NCBI RefSeq assembly: GCF_002068095.1
Contig: NZ_LWIG01000060.1
Location: 42,061-106,060, forward strand
Direction: 5' to 3'
Source of the DNA: Bradyrhizobium sacchari
GTDB lineage: Bacteria; Pseudomonadota; Alphaproteobacteria; Rhizobiales; Xanthobacteraceae
Length of the DNA: 64,000 nucleotides
In this document: positions 35,924 to 46,193 of the stretch, one piece after another
Position numbering within the stretch: the stretch's first letter is position 1
Layout of the letters: every line of letters starts with the position of its first letter
Notes under the pieces: model-generated
Database searches by the model: none
What the model was told of the DNA's origin: nothing
What the model saw: only the letters and a program-made list of their open reading frames with translations
Made by a program: the position numbers and the translations under genes

Positions 35924-36900
35924 TGGTGCGCGCTGTCGTCTGCCGCGCGCTTGGTGCGCCCGAGACCTTGGGGTTGGAGGAGTTTCCGTCGCGCGCCCTG
36001 AAGCCGGGCGAGGTCCGCGTCGCGATCCGCGCCGCTGGGCTCAATTTTCCCGACGTGCTGATGGCGGCCGGCGAATATCAGCTCAAGCCCGAGCTGCCGT
36101 TCACGCCCGGCATGGAGGCTGCCGGCGACGTGACTGAATTGGGCGCGGAGGCGAGGGGCGTCGCCGTCGGGGACAAAGTCATCGTCAAGATGCGCCATGG
36201 CGCGTTTACCGACGAGGCCGTGGTGACGCCGTCGCAACTCACCCCTAAGCCGTCCACCTTCGACTATGCGGAAGCTGCGACCTATCTCGCCGGTCACGGC
36301 ACGGCCTATCACGCGCTGATCGATCGCGGCCGGGTCGAGCCGGGCGAGGTGCTGCTGGTGCACGGCGCCGGCGGCGGCGTCGGCCTTGCCGCCGTCGAGA
36401 TCGGCAAGTTGCTGGGCGCGACCGTGATCGCAACGGCCTCCAGCGACGACAAGCTCGCGATCGCGAAATCGCGCGGTGCCGATCATCTCATCCGCTACGA
36501 TCGCGAGCCGTTTCGCGACGCCGTCAAGCGCATCACCAACGGCCGCGGCGCCGACGTCGTGTTCGACCCAGTGGGCGGCGAGGTGTTCGAGAACTCGATG
36601 CGCTGCATCGCCTGGGGCGCGCGCCTCTTGGTGATCGGCTTCACCGGCGGCATCGGCTCGGCGAAGACCAACCTGCTGCTGATCAAGGGCGCCAGCGTTC
36701 TCGGCGTGCGCGCCGGCGAGGCGGCACGGAAAAACCCCGCGCTCGGCGAAGTGCGCCTGAAGGCGCTCTTGCGGTGGGCGGAGGAGGGCAAGCTGCGCCC
36801 GAACGTCTCGCACCGACTGCCGCTAGCGGAGTTTGCGAAGGCGATGCGGCTATTGATCGATCGCAAGGCGATCGGACGCGTGGCGCTGGTGATGGAGTGA
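35923..36900 (+). CDS. NADPH:quinone oxidoreductase (MDR family)
   Basis: A 325-residue medium-chain dehydrogenase of the quinone oxidoreductase type, without structural-zinc cysteines. GAPETLGLEEFPSRALKPGEVRV opens the GroES-like domain, LNFPDVLMAAGEYQ is diagnostic, and the Rossmann loop reads HGAGGGVGLAAVEIGK. It is coupled to the upstream isomerase gene. Likely reduces quinones or enones with NADPH. Confidence 0.9.
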   Translation: MVRAVVCRALGAPETLGLEEFPSRALKPGEVRVAIRAAGLNFPDVLMAAGEYQLKPELPFTPGMEAAGDVTELGAEARGVAVGDKVIVKMRHGAFTDEAVVTPSQLTPKPSTFDYAEAATYLAGHGTAYHALIDRGRVEPGEVLLVHGAGGGVGLAAVEIGKLLGATVIATASSDDKLAIAKSRGADHLIRYDREPFRDAVKRITNGRGADVVFDPVGGEVFENSMRCIAWGARLLVIGFTGGIGSAKTNLLLIKGASVLGVRAGEAARKNPALGEVRLKALLRWAEEGKLRPNVSHRLPLAEFAKAMRLLIDRKAIGRVALVME

Positions 36901-36911
36901 CCTCCACCACA

Positions 36912-37032
36912 GTCATTCCGGGGCGCCCAAAGGGCGAACTCTGGTGCGCAATTGCGCACCAAAGAATCTCGAGATCCTCAGGTGCGAAAGTGCGCACCAT
37001 AGTTCGATGCTTCGCATCGCCCCGGGATGACG
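36912..37032. repeat. Palindromic repeat family B, copy 3
   Basis: Outer arms GTCATTCCGGGGCG and CGCCCCGGGATGAC, with an inserted nested palindrome (GGTGCGCAATTGCGCACC and GTGCGAAAGTGCGCAC). Lies between convergent quinone reductase and enoyl-CoA hydratase genes. Confidence 0.75.
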
Positions 37033-37039
37033 CTTCGCG

Positions 37040-37930
<891 letters not shown>

Positions 37931-37966
37931 GGTGGTTTCCTTCCCTGTCATTCTTGAATCAATTCT

Positions 37967-38041
37967 GTCATTGCCGGGCTCGACCCGGCAATCCATCTTT
38001 TTTGAAGAGGATGGATGCGCGGGTCGAGCCCGCGCATGACG
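37967..38041. repeat. Palindromic repeat family B, copy 4
   Basis: TGTCATTGCCGGGCTCGACCCGGCAATCC and GGATGCGCGGGTCGAGCCCGCGCATGACG form two adjacent hairpins between the enoyl-CoA hydratase and amidase genes. Confidence 0.7.
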
Positions 38042-38068
38042 ATTTGTGCTGAGACGCTGGATGCGTGC

Positions 38069-39490
38069 TCAACGAGCCGGTGGCTTCGGCCAGGGTTTCT
38101 GTGCGCCGCGCAGGCCTTCGAACGCCTTGGCCATGCCGAGCACGCCGATGTCGTCGAAGCGGCGGCCGACGATCTGCACGCCGATTGGAAAACCCTTGGC
38201 GTCGAAGCCGCCATTGACGGAGACGGCCGGATTCTCCGACATATTCCACGGCACGGTATAGGCGATGTGCTCGAACGGCTTCATGGGATCGTTGGTCGGT
38301 GAGGCCCACTCCGCCGGATAGTTCACGTTCGGCGCGGTCGGCGAGATCACATAGTCAAGCTCGCAGAACAGCTTTGACGCCGCGGCGCGGATCGCCATGG
38401 TCTGGTTGAAGCCGCGGATGACATCCACACCCGAGAGCTTCGCACCGGACTCGCCCCATTTGAAGATGTAGGGCAGCACCTTGGCCTGCTCGCCCGGCGT
38501 CAGCTTCGACAGATCGTCCCACATCCGCGCGCGCCAGAAATTGTCGAGGCCGTCGAGCATCTCGCGGGTGAGGATGCCGTCGACTTCCGTCACGACTGCA
38601 CCCGCGGATTCAAATGCCTTCGCGGCCCTCACCGCGACCTCGCGCACCGGCTTCTCCAGCGCCAGGCCGCAGCCGGGATCGAGCATCAGGCCGATGCGCA
38701 GCTTTCGCGGCGACTTCTCCAGTCCCTTCCAGTTCAGCGGCTCGGCCGGCAGGCTCATGCCGTCGCGTCGGTCGGGCTTTGCGATCGCGCTCATCATCAG
38801 TGCGCAATCATCGACGGTGCGGGTCATGGGGCCGGCGACGCGGCCGACATAGGTGGGATCGATCGGCACGCGGCCGAAGCTCGGCTTCAGGCCGACGAGT
38901 CCGCACCAGCCGGCGGGCAGGCGAACCGAGCCGCCGATATCGGTGCCGAGATGCAGGGGACCATAGCCGGCCGCGGCAGCGGCGCCCGCGCCGGCGCTGG
39001 AGCCGCCGGGGTTCTTGCTGAGGTCCCAGGGATTGCGCGCCAGCGCATGGAAGCTGGAGAGACCCGAGGACAGCATGCCGTAATCGGGCATGGTGGTTTT
39101 CGCGAAGATGATCGCGCCGGCTTCGCGCAGCCGCGCGGCGGGCGGGGCATCCTTCTCTGCCGGCACCAGCTTGACGCTGGCCGCGCCCAGCGGCACCGGC
39201 ACGCCCTTGGTCGCGATGTTGTCCTTCACCGTCACAGGCACGCCGTCGAGCGCGCCGGACGGCTCGCCGCCGGTCCAGCGCGCGGTCGAGGCCTTTGCGG
39301 CCTCGCGCGCGCTTTCGGGATCGAATGCATAGAGCGCCTTGAGGTGCGGCTCCCACGCAGCGACATGCGCGAGCACGTCCTCCAGCACCTCGCTCGGCGA
39401 GAATTGCTTGGCGCGATAGCCCGCGATCAGGTCGACCGCGGAAAGATCGTGCAGCGAGGTGACCGCCTCCTCGGCGCTCTTTTTATGCAT
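38069..39490 (-). CDS. Amidase (amidase-signature family)
   Basis: A 473-residue amidase-signature hydrolase with the Ser-cisSer-Lys triad readable as K89 (PVTVKDNIATKG), S164 (KNPGGSSAG) and S188 (DIGGSVRLPAGWCGLVGLKPS); the 24-residue spacing between the two serines is canonical. It cleaves an amide, possibly an N-acyl or amino-acid amide given its neighbours. Last gene of a run of hydrolase and peptide-transport genes; only 2 bases separate it from the M20 gene. The longer upstream frame is antisense noise over that gene. Confidence 0.93.
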   Translation of the reverse strand: MHKKSAEEAVTSLHDLSAVDLIAGYRAKQFSPSEVLEDVLAHVAAWEPHLKALYAFDPESAREAAKASTARWTGGEPSGALDGVPVTVKDNIATKGVPVPLGAASVKLVPAEKDAPPAARLREAGAIIFAKTTMPDYGMLSSGLSSFHALARNPWDLSKNPGGSSAGAGAAAAAGYGPLHLGTDIGGSVRLPAGWCGLVGLKPSFGRVPIDPTYVGRVAGPMTRTVDDCALMMSAIAKPDRRDGMSLPAEPLNWKGLEKSPRKLRIGLMLDPGCGLALEKPVREVAVRAAKAFESAGAVVTEVDGILTREMLDGLDNFWRARMWDDLSKLTPGEQAKVLPYIFKWGESGAKLSGVDVIRGFNQTMAIRAAASKLFCELDYVISPTAPNVNYPAEWASPTNDPMKPFEHIAYTVPWNMSENPAVSVNGGFDAKGFPIGVQIVGRRFDDIGVLGMAKAFEGLRGAQKPWPKPPAR

Positions 39491-39492
39491 TG

Positions 39493-40656
39493 CTAGCCTA
39501 CCGGCATGCGCGTTTCGATGATGCGGGCGAACATGCTGGCGCCGATCGGCAGGATCTTGTCGTCGAGCACGAAGCCGGGATTGTGCACGGGCACCGAGCC
39601 GTCGTGGCCGACCCAGAAATAGGCGCCGGGAATGGTCTCCAACATGTCGGCAAAATCCTCGCTGCCCATCTTCGGCTGGGTGCGCGTGATCACCTTGGCG
39701 GGGTCGACGACGGTGCGCGCGACGTCCTCGACCACCTTCGACTGCTCGACCTGGTTGACAAGCACGTTGAAGGTATCGCGGATGTCGACGTCGATGACGC
39801 ATTGGTAGGCGTTTGCGATGCCGGCGCAGATGGTTCGGATGCGTTCGCTCACCAGGGTGCGGACTTCCTTCGAGAAGGTACGGATGGTGCCGCAAAGATG
39901 CGCGTCGCCGGGAATGACGTTGTAGGCGGAGCCCGCATGGATCTGGGTGATCGACACCACCGCGGCCTGCAACGGCTCGACGTTGCGGCTGACGATGGTC
40001 TGGATCGCCTGCGCCAGCGTGGTTGCGATGATCACCGCGTCCTTGGAACGCTCGGGCATCGCGCCATGCGCGCCATAGCCGGTGATGCGCAGGTCGAAGA
40101 AATCGGCGCTGGCCATCGCCGGGCCGGGCAGGATCGCGATCTCGCCGTGGTTGAGGTCGGGCGCGTTGTGCAGGCCGTAGAGCTCGTCACACGGAAACTT
40201 CTCGAACAGACCGTCCTTGATCATGGCGCGGGCGCCGCCGAGGCCTTCCTCGGCCGGCTGGAAGATCAGATGCACGGTGCCGTCGAAGTTCCGGGTTTCG
40301 GCGAGATAGCGCGCGGTGCCGAGCAGCATGGTGGTGTGGCCGTCGTGGCCGCAGCCGTGGAAGCGGCCGGGGATCTTCGAGCTCCATTTCAGGTTGGTGT
40401 TCTCTTCCATCGGCAGTGCGTCCATGTCGGCGCGGAGGCCAATGCGCTTGCTGCCCGAGCCCTTGCCCTTGATGACGCCGATCACGCCGGTGCCGCCGAG
40501 GCCGCGATGCACCTCGATGCCCCAGCCCTTCAGCTTGTCGGCGACGATGCCGGAAGTGCGCACTTCCTCGAAGCCGATCTCGGGATGGGCGTGGAGGTCG
40601 CGCCTGATAGCGGTGAGTTCGTCGGCATAGCCGTCGATGCGGTCGATCGTGGGCAT
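39493..40656 (-). CDS. M20-family amidohydrolase (hippurate hydrolase-like)
   Basis: A 387-residue metal-dependent amidohydrolase of the HipO/AbgB type, releasing amino acids from N-acyl amino acids. Metal-site motifs: GLRADMDALPM, FHGCGHDGHTTML, PAEEGLGGARAMI and MGSEDFADMLE. Packed between the amidase (2-base gap) and M81 gene (13-base gap) in an operon. Confidence 0.93.
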   Translation of the reverse strand: MPTIDRIDGYADELTAIRRDLHAHPEIGFEEVRTSGIVADKLKGWGIEVHRGLGGTGVIGVIKGKGSGSKRIGLRADMDALPMEENTNLKWSSKIPGRFHGCGHDGHTTMLLGTARYLAETRNFDGTVHLIFQPAEEGLGGARAMIKDGLFEKFPCDELYGLHNAPDLNHGEIAILPGPAMASADFFDLRITGYGAHGAMPERSKDAVIIATTLAQAIQTIVSRNVEPLQAAVVSITQIHAGSAYNVIPGDAHLCGTIRTFSKEVRTLVSERIRTICAGIANAYQCVIDVDIRDTFNVLVNQVEQSKVVEDVARTVVDPAKVITRTQPKMGSEDFADMLETIPGAYFWVGHDGSVPVHNPGFVLDDKILPIGASMFARIIETRMPVG

Positions 40657-40669
40657 GTGTCCTGTCCGG

Positions 40670-42175
40670 TTAGCGTGAGGGAGGATTGAAAACGGGGCCG
40701 TTCGGCTTGATGCGGATGCCCGGGCGCAGACGCGTCCAGGGCAGCGAGGCGGTATCGGCCGGCATCGCGCCCGGCGCGGCGCAGATCATCAGCTTTTCCG
40801 CAATCGGTTCGAAATCGGCGCGGAAATGCACCGAGCTCTTGTTGACCAGGATCTTCTCCTGCGTCGGCTCGATGCCGACATAGCGGTACATCGCCTGGTC
40901 AGCGAGCTGGGCCTTGTGCGAGGAGACGACGACCCGGACGTTGCCGATGCGCAAGGCTGCGGAGGGGCCCATCTCCATCTCGCGGCCGCCGTAATAGGGG
41001 CCGGGTGCGATGAAGCGGCCGTCGGAGAGCTTTTCGACGACGAAGGTCTCGCGATAGGGCTCATCGCCGGGAATACCGGACTTGCCGCCGAGCGATAGCG
41101 TCACGGTGGCGCCGACGCCGGCCGCATGCGCGGCCTTCGCCGACTCCGGATCATAGATGGCACCGGTCGCAGCGCTGGCCTTGTTGCGCACCAGCGCGCG
41201 CAGCATGCCGGTGGTGTCGGAATCGCCGCCGGCGCCGGGATTGTCCTGGGTGTCGGCGATGATGATCGGCTTGCTGGCGCCCTTCGAAAGTTCCATGGCG
41301 TGGCGGACGCCGTCGTCGGGCGTCCAGATCTTGCCGTCGAAATCGTCCTCGTGGCTTTCGATCAGCTTGACGATGGCGTCGGCCGCACGGTCGGCATCTT
41401 CCTGCGTCTTGCCATAGGCGAACACGCTCGGCCCGCAATCGCGGAAATCGGCGGCAGGGAAGCCGGGCGCGAAAGAAAGGGTTGGAACCGCGTCGCTCTC
41501 CCACGCGGCGAGCTCTTCGTAGATACCTTTGGTCGGAAAGTCATTGGTGCATTGCCAGCTGATCGCGATCAGGAAAGGCAATTGCCGGAACGACTTTGCG
41601 AAACGCTGCTTCGTCTTCAGCAGCAGCGCGAGATGCTTTGCGCAGGCGCGGCCTGTGTCAGCCATGTCGACATGCGGATAGGTGCGGTAGGCGATCAGCG
41701 CATCCGCATGTTCCATCATTGCGGGCGTGACATTAGCGTGCAGGTCGAGGCTTGCGACCAGCGGGACATTCTTGCCGATGACGCGGCGCACACGCGCCAG
41801 GATCTCGCCTTCACCATCGTCGAGATGCTCCGTGACCATCGCGCCGTGCAAATCGAGATAGACCGCATCGATCGGGCCCGCGGCCGCGATGCCGTCGACC
41901 ATCACCTTCACGATGCGCTCGAAGGCGTCCTTGGTGACATGTGCCGACGGGCTCGCCCCGCAGGCGATGGTCGGAATGAGTTCCCAGCCGTTCGCCTCCG
42001 CGCTGTCGACGAAACCGGCAAGGCCGACATTGATGCGGCGCATCACCTTCAGGACGTCGGCACCTTCAGTCATCGCCGGCCAGCCGCCGCCATGCTGGAA
42101 GTCCGCGAACGTCGCCTTTGTCGGCGCGAAGGTGTTGGTCTCGTGCAGGAAGCCGCCGACCGCGATACGTGTCAT
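40670..42175 (-). CDS. M81-family metallopeptidase (MlrC-like)
   Basis: A 501-residue protein of the M81/MlrC family, named for the microcystin-degrading peptidase and also found as amino-acid-derivative hydrolases. Typical elements: RIAVGGFLHETNTFAPT at the start, VYLDLHGAMVTEHLDDGEGE, SLDLHANVTPAMMEHADALI (metal-binding D-H) and DTQDNPGAGGDSDTTGMLRAL. Its place beside a peptide ABC transporter suggests work on an imported peptide. Confidence 0.9.
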   Translation of the reverse strand: MTRIAVGGFLHETNTFAPTKATFADFQHGGGWPAMTEGADVLKVMRRINVGLAGFVDSAEANGWELIPTIACGASPSAHVTKDAFERIVKVMVDGIAAAGPIDAVYLDLHGAMVTEHLDDGEGEILARVRRVIGKNVPLVASLDLHANVTPAMMEHADALIAYRTYPHVDMADTGRACAKHLALLLKTKQRFAKSFRQLPFLIAISWQCTNDFPTKGIYEELAAWESDAVPTLSFAPGFPAADFRDCGPSVFAYGKTQEDADRAADAIVKLIESHEDDFDGKIWTPDDGVRHAMELSKGASKPIIIADTQDNPGAGGDSDTTGMLRALVRNKASAATGAIYDPESAKAAHAAGVGATVTLSLGGKSGIPGDEPYRETFVVEKLSDGRFIAPGPYYGGREMEMGPSAALRIGNVRVVVSSHKAQLADQAMYRYVGIEPTQEKILVNKSSVHFRADFEPIAEKLMICAAPGAMPADTASLPWTRLRPGIRIKPNGPVFNPPSR

Positions 42176-42296
42176 TCAATCCAGTCCCGGGCAAAGAATG
42201 CCGCGACGTTACCCGCCTTTGCGGCAAGCGCAAGCAAGGCAGACAATCGCGCCACGCATGGCCTCAAGCTGTTTTGGGAATGCTTGCGGCGCTCAC

Positions 42297-42376
42297 CGTC
42301 ATTGCGAGCGAAGCGAAGCAATCCAGAATCTTTCCGCGGCGGCAGTCTGGATTGCTTCGCTTCGCTCGCAATGACG
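42297..42376. repeat. Palindromic repeat family A, copy 5
   Basis: CGTCATTGCGAGCGAAGCG ... CTTCGCTCGCAATGACG, a slightly shorter copy of the element at 21033, between the M81 and ABC ATPase genes. Confidence 0.85.
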
Positions 42377-42387
42377 GAATATGCGGA

Positions 42388-44037
42388 TCAAGCCGTAGCC
42401 GCCACACCCTCCGCTACCGGCCGGAAGTTCGCAAAATCCCAGTTGCGTCCCGGCGCCGCATCCAGCAGTGCCTTGGTGTAGGCCTCCTGCGGATGCGTCA
42501 GCACTTCGGCGGCGGGGCCCTGTTCGACGACGCGGCCGTGCTGCATCACCACGACCTCGTCGCAGATCTGGGCGGCGACGCGCAAATCGTGGGTGATGAA
42601 CAGGATGGCGATGCCGAGCCTCTTCTGGATCTCGTCGAGCAGTTCCAGCACCTGGGCCTGCACCGAGACGTCGAGCGCGGAGACCGCTTCGTCCGCGACC
42701 AGCACGTCCGGATCGAGCGCAAGCGCGCGCGCGATCGCGATGCGCTGGCGCTGGCCGCCGGAGAACTGGTGCGGATAGCGCGAGACCGCATCGGCCGGCA
42801 GGCCGACGAGCTCGAGCAGCTCGCGGGCGCGCTTCATCGCGTCGGCATGCGAGACGCCGTAGTTGATCGGCCCTTCCGCGATGCTCTCGCCGACGCTGAC
42901 GCGCGGATTGAGCGAGCGGTAGGGATCTTGGAACACGATCTGGATCTTCTGCCGGTGCGGCTGCAGCAGGCGGCGGGAGATGTCGGAGATCTCGCGGCCC
43001 GCAAGGCGCACGCCGCCGGAGGTCGGGTCGATCAGGCGGACGATACAGCGCGCCACCGTCGACTTGCCCGAGCCGCTTTCGCCGACGATGCCGAGCGTGC
43101 GGCCCTTGCGCAGCGTCAGCGTGACCTTGTCGGCGGCGACGACCTCGCGGCCTTTGCCGAACAACGCGCGTTCCTTGTAGACCTTGCTGAGCTCGTTGGC
43201 CTCCAGCACGATAGGTTCGCGGCTCTCCTCGCGCGGCGGCCGCGGCACCAGGCTCGGCACCGATGCGAGCAGGTTGCGGGTATACTCCATGGTCGGATTG
43301 CGCAGCACGGTCTCGAGCGGACCGGTCTCGACGAGGCGGCCCTGCCGCATCACCGCGACACGGTCGGCGATCTCGGCCACCACGCCCATGTCATGGGTGA
43401 TGAACAGCACGGCGGTGCCGTGATCGCGCTGGAGGTCGCGGATCAGGGTCAGGATCTGCTTCTGCGTGGTGACGTCGAGTGCGGTGGTCGGCTCGTCCGC
43501 GATCAGCAGCTTCGGCTCCAGCACCAAGGCCATCGCGATCATGATGCGCTGGCGCTGGCCGCCGGAAAGGCGGTGCGGGTAGGAGGCGAAGATGCGCTCG
43601 ACCTGGGGCAGGCGAACCTGCTCCATCATGTCGAGGATGCGCTTCTTGCGCGCCTTCGCGTCGAGCTTGGTATGGGCGCGCAGCACCTCGTCGATCTGGC
43701 GGCCGACCGGCACCACCGGATTGAGGGCGGTCATCGGCTCCTGGAAGATCATAGCCATCTGCGTCGCGCGGAGCTGGCGCAGGCGGCGATCGGTGGCGGT
43801 GAGCAGCTCTTCGCCGACCAGCTTGACGCTGCCGGAGGTCGGCACCAGCGTGCCCTTCGGCAGCAGGCCCATCGTGGTGAGCGAGGTCACCGACTTGCCC
43901 GAGCCGCTTTCGCCGACGAGGCACAGCGTCTCGCGCTCGCGCACCTGGATCGAGATGCCGTCGATGATCTTGGCACCGCCCGGCTTCTTGCCGACGGAGA
44001 CGACGAGGTTGTTGATGTCGAGAACGGGGTTGGTCAT
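42388..44037 (-). CDS. Peptide ABC transporter, fused double ATPase (DppDF-type)
   Basis: A 549-residue protein with two ABC ATPase domains in tandem, equivalent to DppD and DppF fused. Walker A sites GESGSGKSVTS and GESGSGKSTVAR, signatures LSGGQRQRIMIAMAL and FSGGQRQRIAIARAL, and Walker B LLIADEPT / VLVADEAVSALDV are all intact, so both sites should hydrolyse ATP. It powers import through the two permeases encoded upstream. Confidence 0.95.
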   Translation of the reverse strand: MTNPVLDINNLVVSVGKKPGGAKIIDGISIQVRERETLCLVGESGSGKSVTSLTTMGLLPKGTLVPTSGSVKLVGEELLTATDRRLRQLRATQMAMIFQEPMTALNPVVPVGRQIDEVLRAHTKLDAKARKKRILDMMEQVRLPQVERIFASYPHRLSGGQRQRIMIAMALVLEPKLLIADEPTTALDVTTQKQILTLIRDLQRDHGTAVLFITHDMGVVAEIADRVAVMRQGRLVETGPLETVLRNPTMEYTRNLLASVPSLVPRPPREESREPIVLEANELSKVYKERALFGKGREVVAADKVTLTLRKGRTLGIVGESGSGKSTVARCIVRLIDPTSGGVRLAGREISDISRRLLQPHRQKIQIVFQDPYRSLNPRVSVGESIAEGPINYGVSHADAMKRARELLELVGLPADAVSRYPHQFSGGQRQRIAIARALALDPDVLVADEAVSALDVSVQAQVLELLDEIQKRLGIAILFITHDLRVAAQICDEVVVMQHGRVVEQGPAAEVLTHPQEAYTKALLDAAPGRNWDFANFRPVAEGVAATA

Positions 44038-44050
44038 CAGGTCACTCCGT

Positions 44051-44136
44051 CGTCATTGCGAGGAGCGAAGCGACGAAGCAATCCAGAATCTTTCCGCGGA
44101 GGCAGACTGGATTGCTTCGCTTCGCTCGCAATGACG
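44051..44136. repeat. Palindromic repeat family A, copy 6
   Basis: CGTCATTGCGAGGAGCGAAG ... CTTCGCTCGCAATGACG, within the ABC operon between the permease and ATPase genes, where its hairpin could lower downstream expression or stabilise upstream mRNA. Confidence 0.85.
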
Positions 44137-44163
44137 GAACAAGGGGATGGGCCGGCGAAACAA

Positions 44164-45051
44164 TCACTTCCCCTCCCGCTGCTTCATGCGGGGATCGAGG
44201 GCGTCACGGGCGGCATCGCCGATCAGGTTGATGCTGAGGATGGCGATCGAGAGCAGAAGGCCCGGCCAGAAGATCAGCGAGGGCTTGATCTGGAAGTACT
44301 GGCGGCCCTCGGCCATGATGTTGCCCCAGGTCGGCGTCTCCGGCGAGATGCCGGCGCCGAGGAAGGACAGGATCGCCTCGGTGAGAATTGCGGAGGCGCA
44401 GACATAGGTGCCCTGGACGATCAGCGGCGCGATCGTGTTCGGCATCAGGTGACGCCACATGATCTTCGGCAGGCTGGAACCGACCGAGATCGCGGCCTCG
44501 ACGTAGGGCTCCTCGCGCGCCGACAGCACGACCGAGCGGACCAGGCGCGCCACGCGCGGAATCTCGGGGATGGTGATCGCGATCAGCACGGTCCAGATGC
44601 TGGCGCCGGAGAGCGAGACCACCGCGATCGCGAGCAGGATGCTCGGCATCGCCATCAGGCCGTCCATGATGCGCATCATCACGGAATCGACCAGCTTGAA
44701 GAAGCCGGAGACGAGGCCGATCGAAAGCCCGATGACGATCGACAGGATCGCCGAGCCGATGCCGATCAGCAGCGAGATGCGACCGCCATAGACCACGCGC
44801 GACAACAGGTCGCGTCCGTATGCGTCGGTGCCGAGCAGGAATTGCGCCGAGGCCGGCTTGAGCCGCTGTGACGGTGCGAGCTGGATCGGATCATGCGGCG
44901 CGATCAGCGGCGCGAGGATCGAGATCACCACGATCAGGGCGAGCAGGAACGTCGCGGTCGCGATGATCGGCGTCGAGGTGAGGAAGCCGAAGCGCGGCCG
45001 CAGCGGCGACGTGATCGGAATGGACGACTGGGGAAGGGTATCGACCGACAT
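44164..45051 (-). CDS. Peptide ABC transporter permease (DppC-type)
   Basis: A 295-residue inner-membrane permease with about six helices. The N-terminal OppC-type segment (ATFLLALIVVISILAPLIAPHDP) and the EAA loop (YVEAAISVGSSLPKIMWRHLMPN) are clear, as is LLGTDAYGRDLLSRVVYGGRISL. Pairs with the DppB-type permease 18 bases upstream. Confidence 0.95.
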   Translation of the reverse strand: MSVDTLPQSSIPITSPLRPRFGFLTSTPIIATATFLLALIVVISILAPLIAPHDPIQLAPSQRLKPASAQFLLGTDAYGRDLLSRVVYGGRISLLIGIGSAILSIVIGLSIGLVSGFFKLVDSVMMRIMDGLMAMPSILLAIAVVSLSGASIWTVLIAITIPEIPRVARLVRSVVLSAREEPYVEAAISVGSSLPKIMWRHLMPNTIAPLIVQGTYVCASAILTEAILSFLGAGISPETPTWGNIMAEGRQYFQIKPSLIFWPGLLLSIAILSINLIGDAARDALDPRMKQREGK

Positions 45052-45069
45052 TTTGTTCTTGTCCTTGCC

Positions 45070-46011
45070 TCAGTACCGGATCCGGGGATCGAGCAGGGTG
45101 TAGGCGACGTCGATGAGAAGGTTGACGACGACATAGATCAGCGACGTCAGCAGGATCATGGCCTGGATCACCGGATAGTCGCGCGCCAGCACCGCATCGA
45201 CAGTGAGGCGTCCGATGCCGGGGATGTTGAACACGCTCTCGGTGACGACGACGCCGGAGATCAGCAGCGCAAAGCCGGTGCCGATCACGGTGATCACGGG
45301 CACGGCGGCATTGCGCAGGGCATGCCGCATCATCACGGCGACCTCGTTGATGCCTTTCGCACGCGCCGTTCGCACGTAATCTTCACCGAGCACGTCGAGC
45401 ATCGCCGCGCGCGTCATGCGCGCGATCAGCGCGATGTAGATGAAGGACAGCGCGCAGGTCGGCAAGATCATGCGCTCGAAGAACGGGCCGAAGCCGTTAA
45501 AGATGCTGCGGAAGCCCTGCACAGGCACCAAGCGCAAATCGATCGCGAAGACCTCGATCAGGACATAGCCGACCACGAACACCGGAACCGAGAAGCCCAG
45601 GACCGACAGGCCCATCACGAAACGGTCGATCCAGGTGCCGTGCTTCCACGCGGCGATCACGCCCAGCGGCACTGCGACGATGACGGCGAGGATGATGGTG
45701 CACAGCGCGATCGAGATCGACGGCTCGACGCGCTGGCCGATCATCTTCATCACCGGCAGGTTGGAGATCAGCGACGTTCCGAGATCGCCGTGCAGCAGCT
45801 TGTTCACCCAGGTGATGAACTGCACGATCAGCGGCTCGTTGAGGCCGAGCGATTCCCGGATGCGCTCGAGCCGTTCCGGTGTCGCATTGTCGCCGGCGAG
45901 GATCGCGGCGGGATCGCCCGGCGTCAGGCGCAACAGCAGGAACACGAACAGCGCGACGACGCCCATCACGGGCACCGCGGCCAGAACGCGGCGAATGAGA
46001 TAACCTAGCAT
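45070..46011 (-). CDS. Peptide ABC transporter permease (DppB-type)
   Basis: A 313-residue permease starting MLGYLIRRVLAAVPVMGVVA with the DppB landmark LRLTPGDPAAILAGDNA and the EAA loop YVRTARAKGINEVAVMMRHALRNAAVPV. About six helices. First of the three transporter genes on this strand, 182 bases after dadA. Confidence 0.95.
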   Translation of the reverse strand: MLGYLIRRVLAAVPVMGVVALFVFLLLRLTPGDPAAILAGDNATPERLERIRESLGLNEPLIVQFITWVNKLLHGDLGTSLISNLPVMKMIGQRVEPSISIALCTIILAVIVAVPLGVIAAWKHGTWIDRFVMGLSVLGFSVPVFVVGYVLIEVFAIDLRLVPVQGFRSIFNGFGPFFERMILPTCALSFIYIALIARMTRAAMLDVLGEDYVRTARAKGINEVAVMMRHALRNAAVPVITVIGTGFALLISGVVVTESVFNIPGIGRLTVDAVLARDYPVIQAMILLTSLIYVVVNLLIDVAYTLLDPRIRY

Positions 46012-46193
46012 GCACCTATCTCCGGCTGCGGAACTTGTGGGGCCCTGGAGCGCCCGTGGATTCGAACGAGTCTATCATGCGCGCCTGTCACTCGGGCTGG
46101 GAAGGCCGGCCGGAGATGCCGGTCTTTCGGGGCAAATTGTGTGCCAAGGGCAGGGCGGTCGCAAGGGGCCGCGCCGCATCAGATCGGAACCAC

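Noticed and set aside
39491..39895. An Arg/His-rich N-terminal extension of the amidase
   Set aside because: It lies antisense/out of frame over the M20 gene, which is well supported. Amidase similarity starts at 39490.
42118..44871. A 917-codon plus-strand frame opposite the M81 and ABC transporter genes
   Set aside because: It runs through two palindromic repeats and antisense to strongly conserved ATPase motifs, so it is not a gene.
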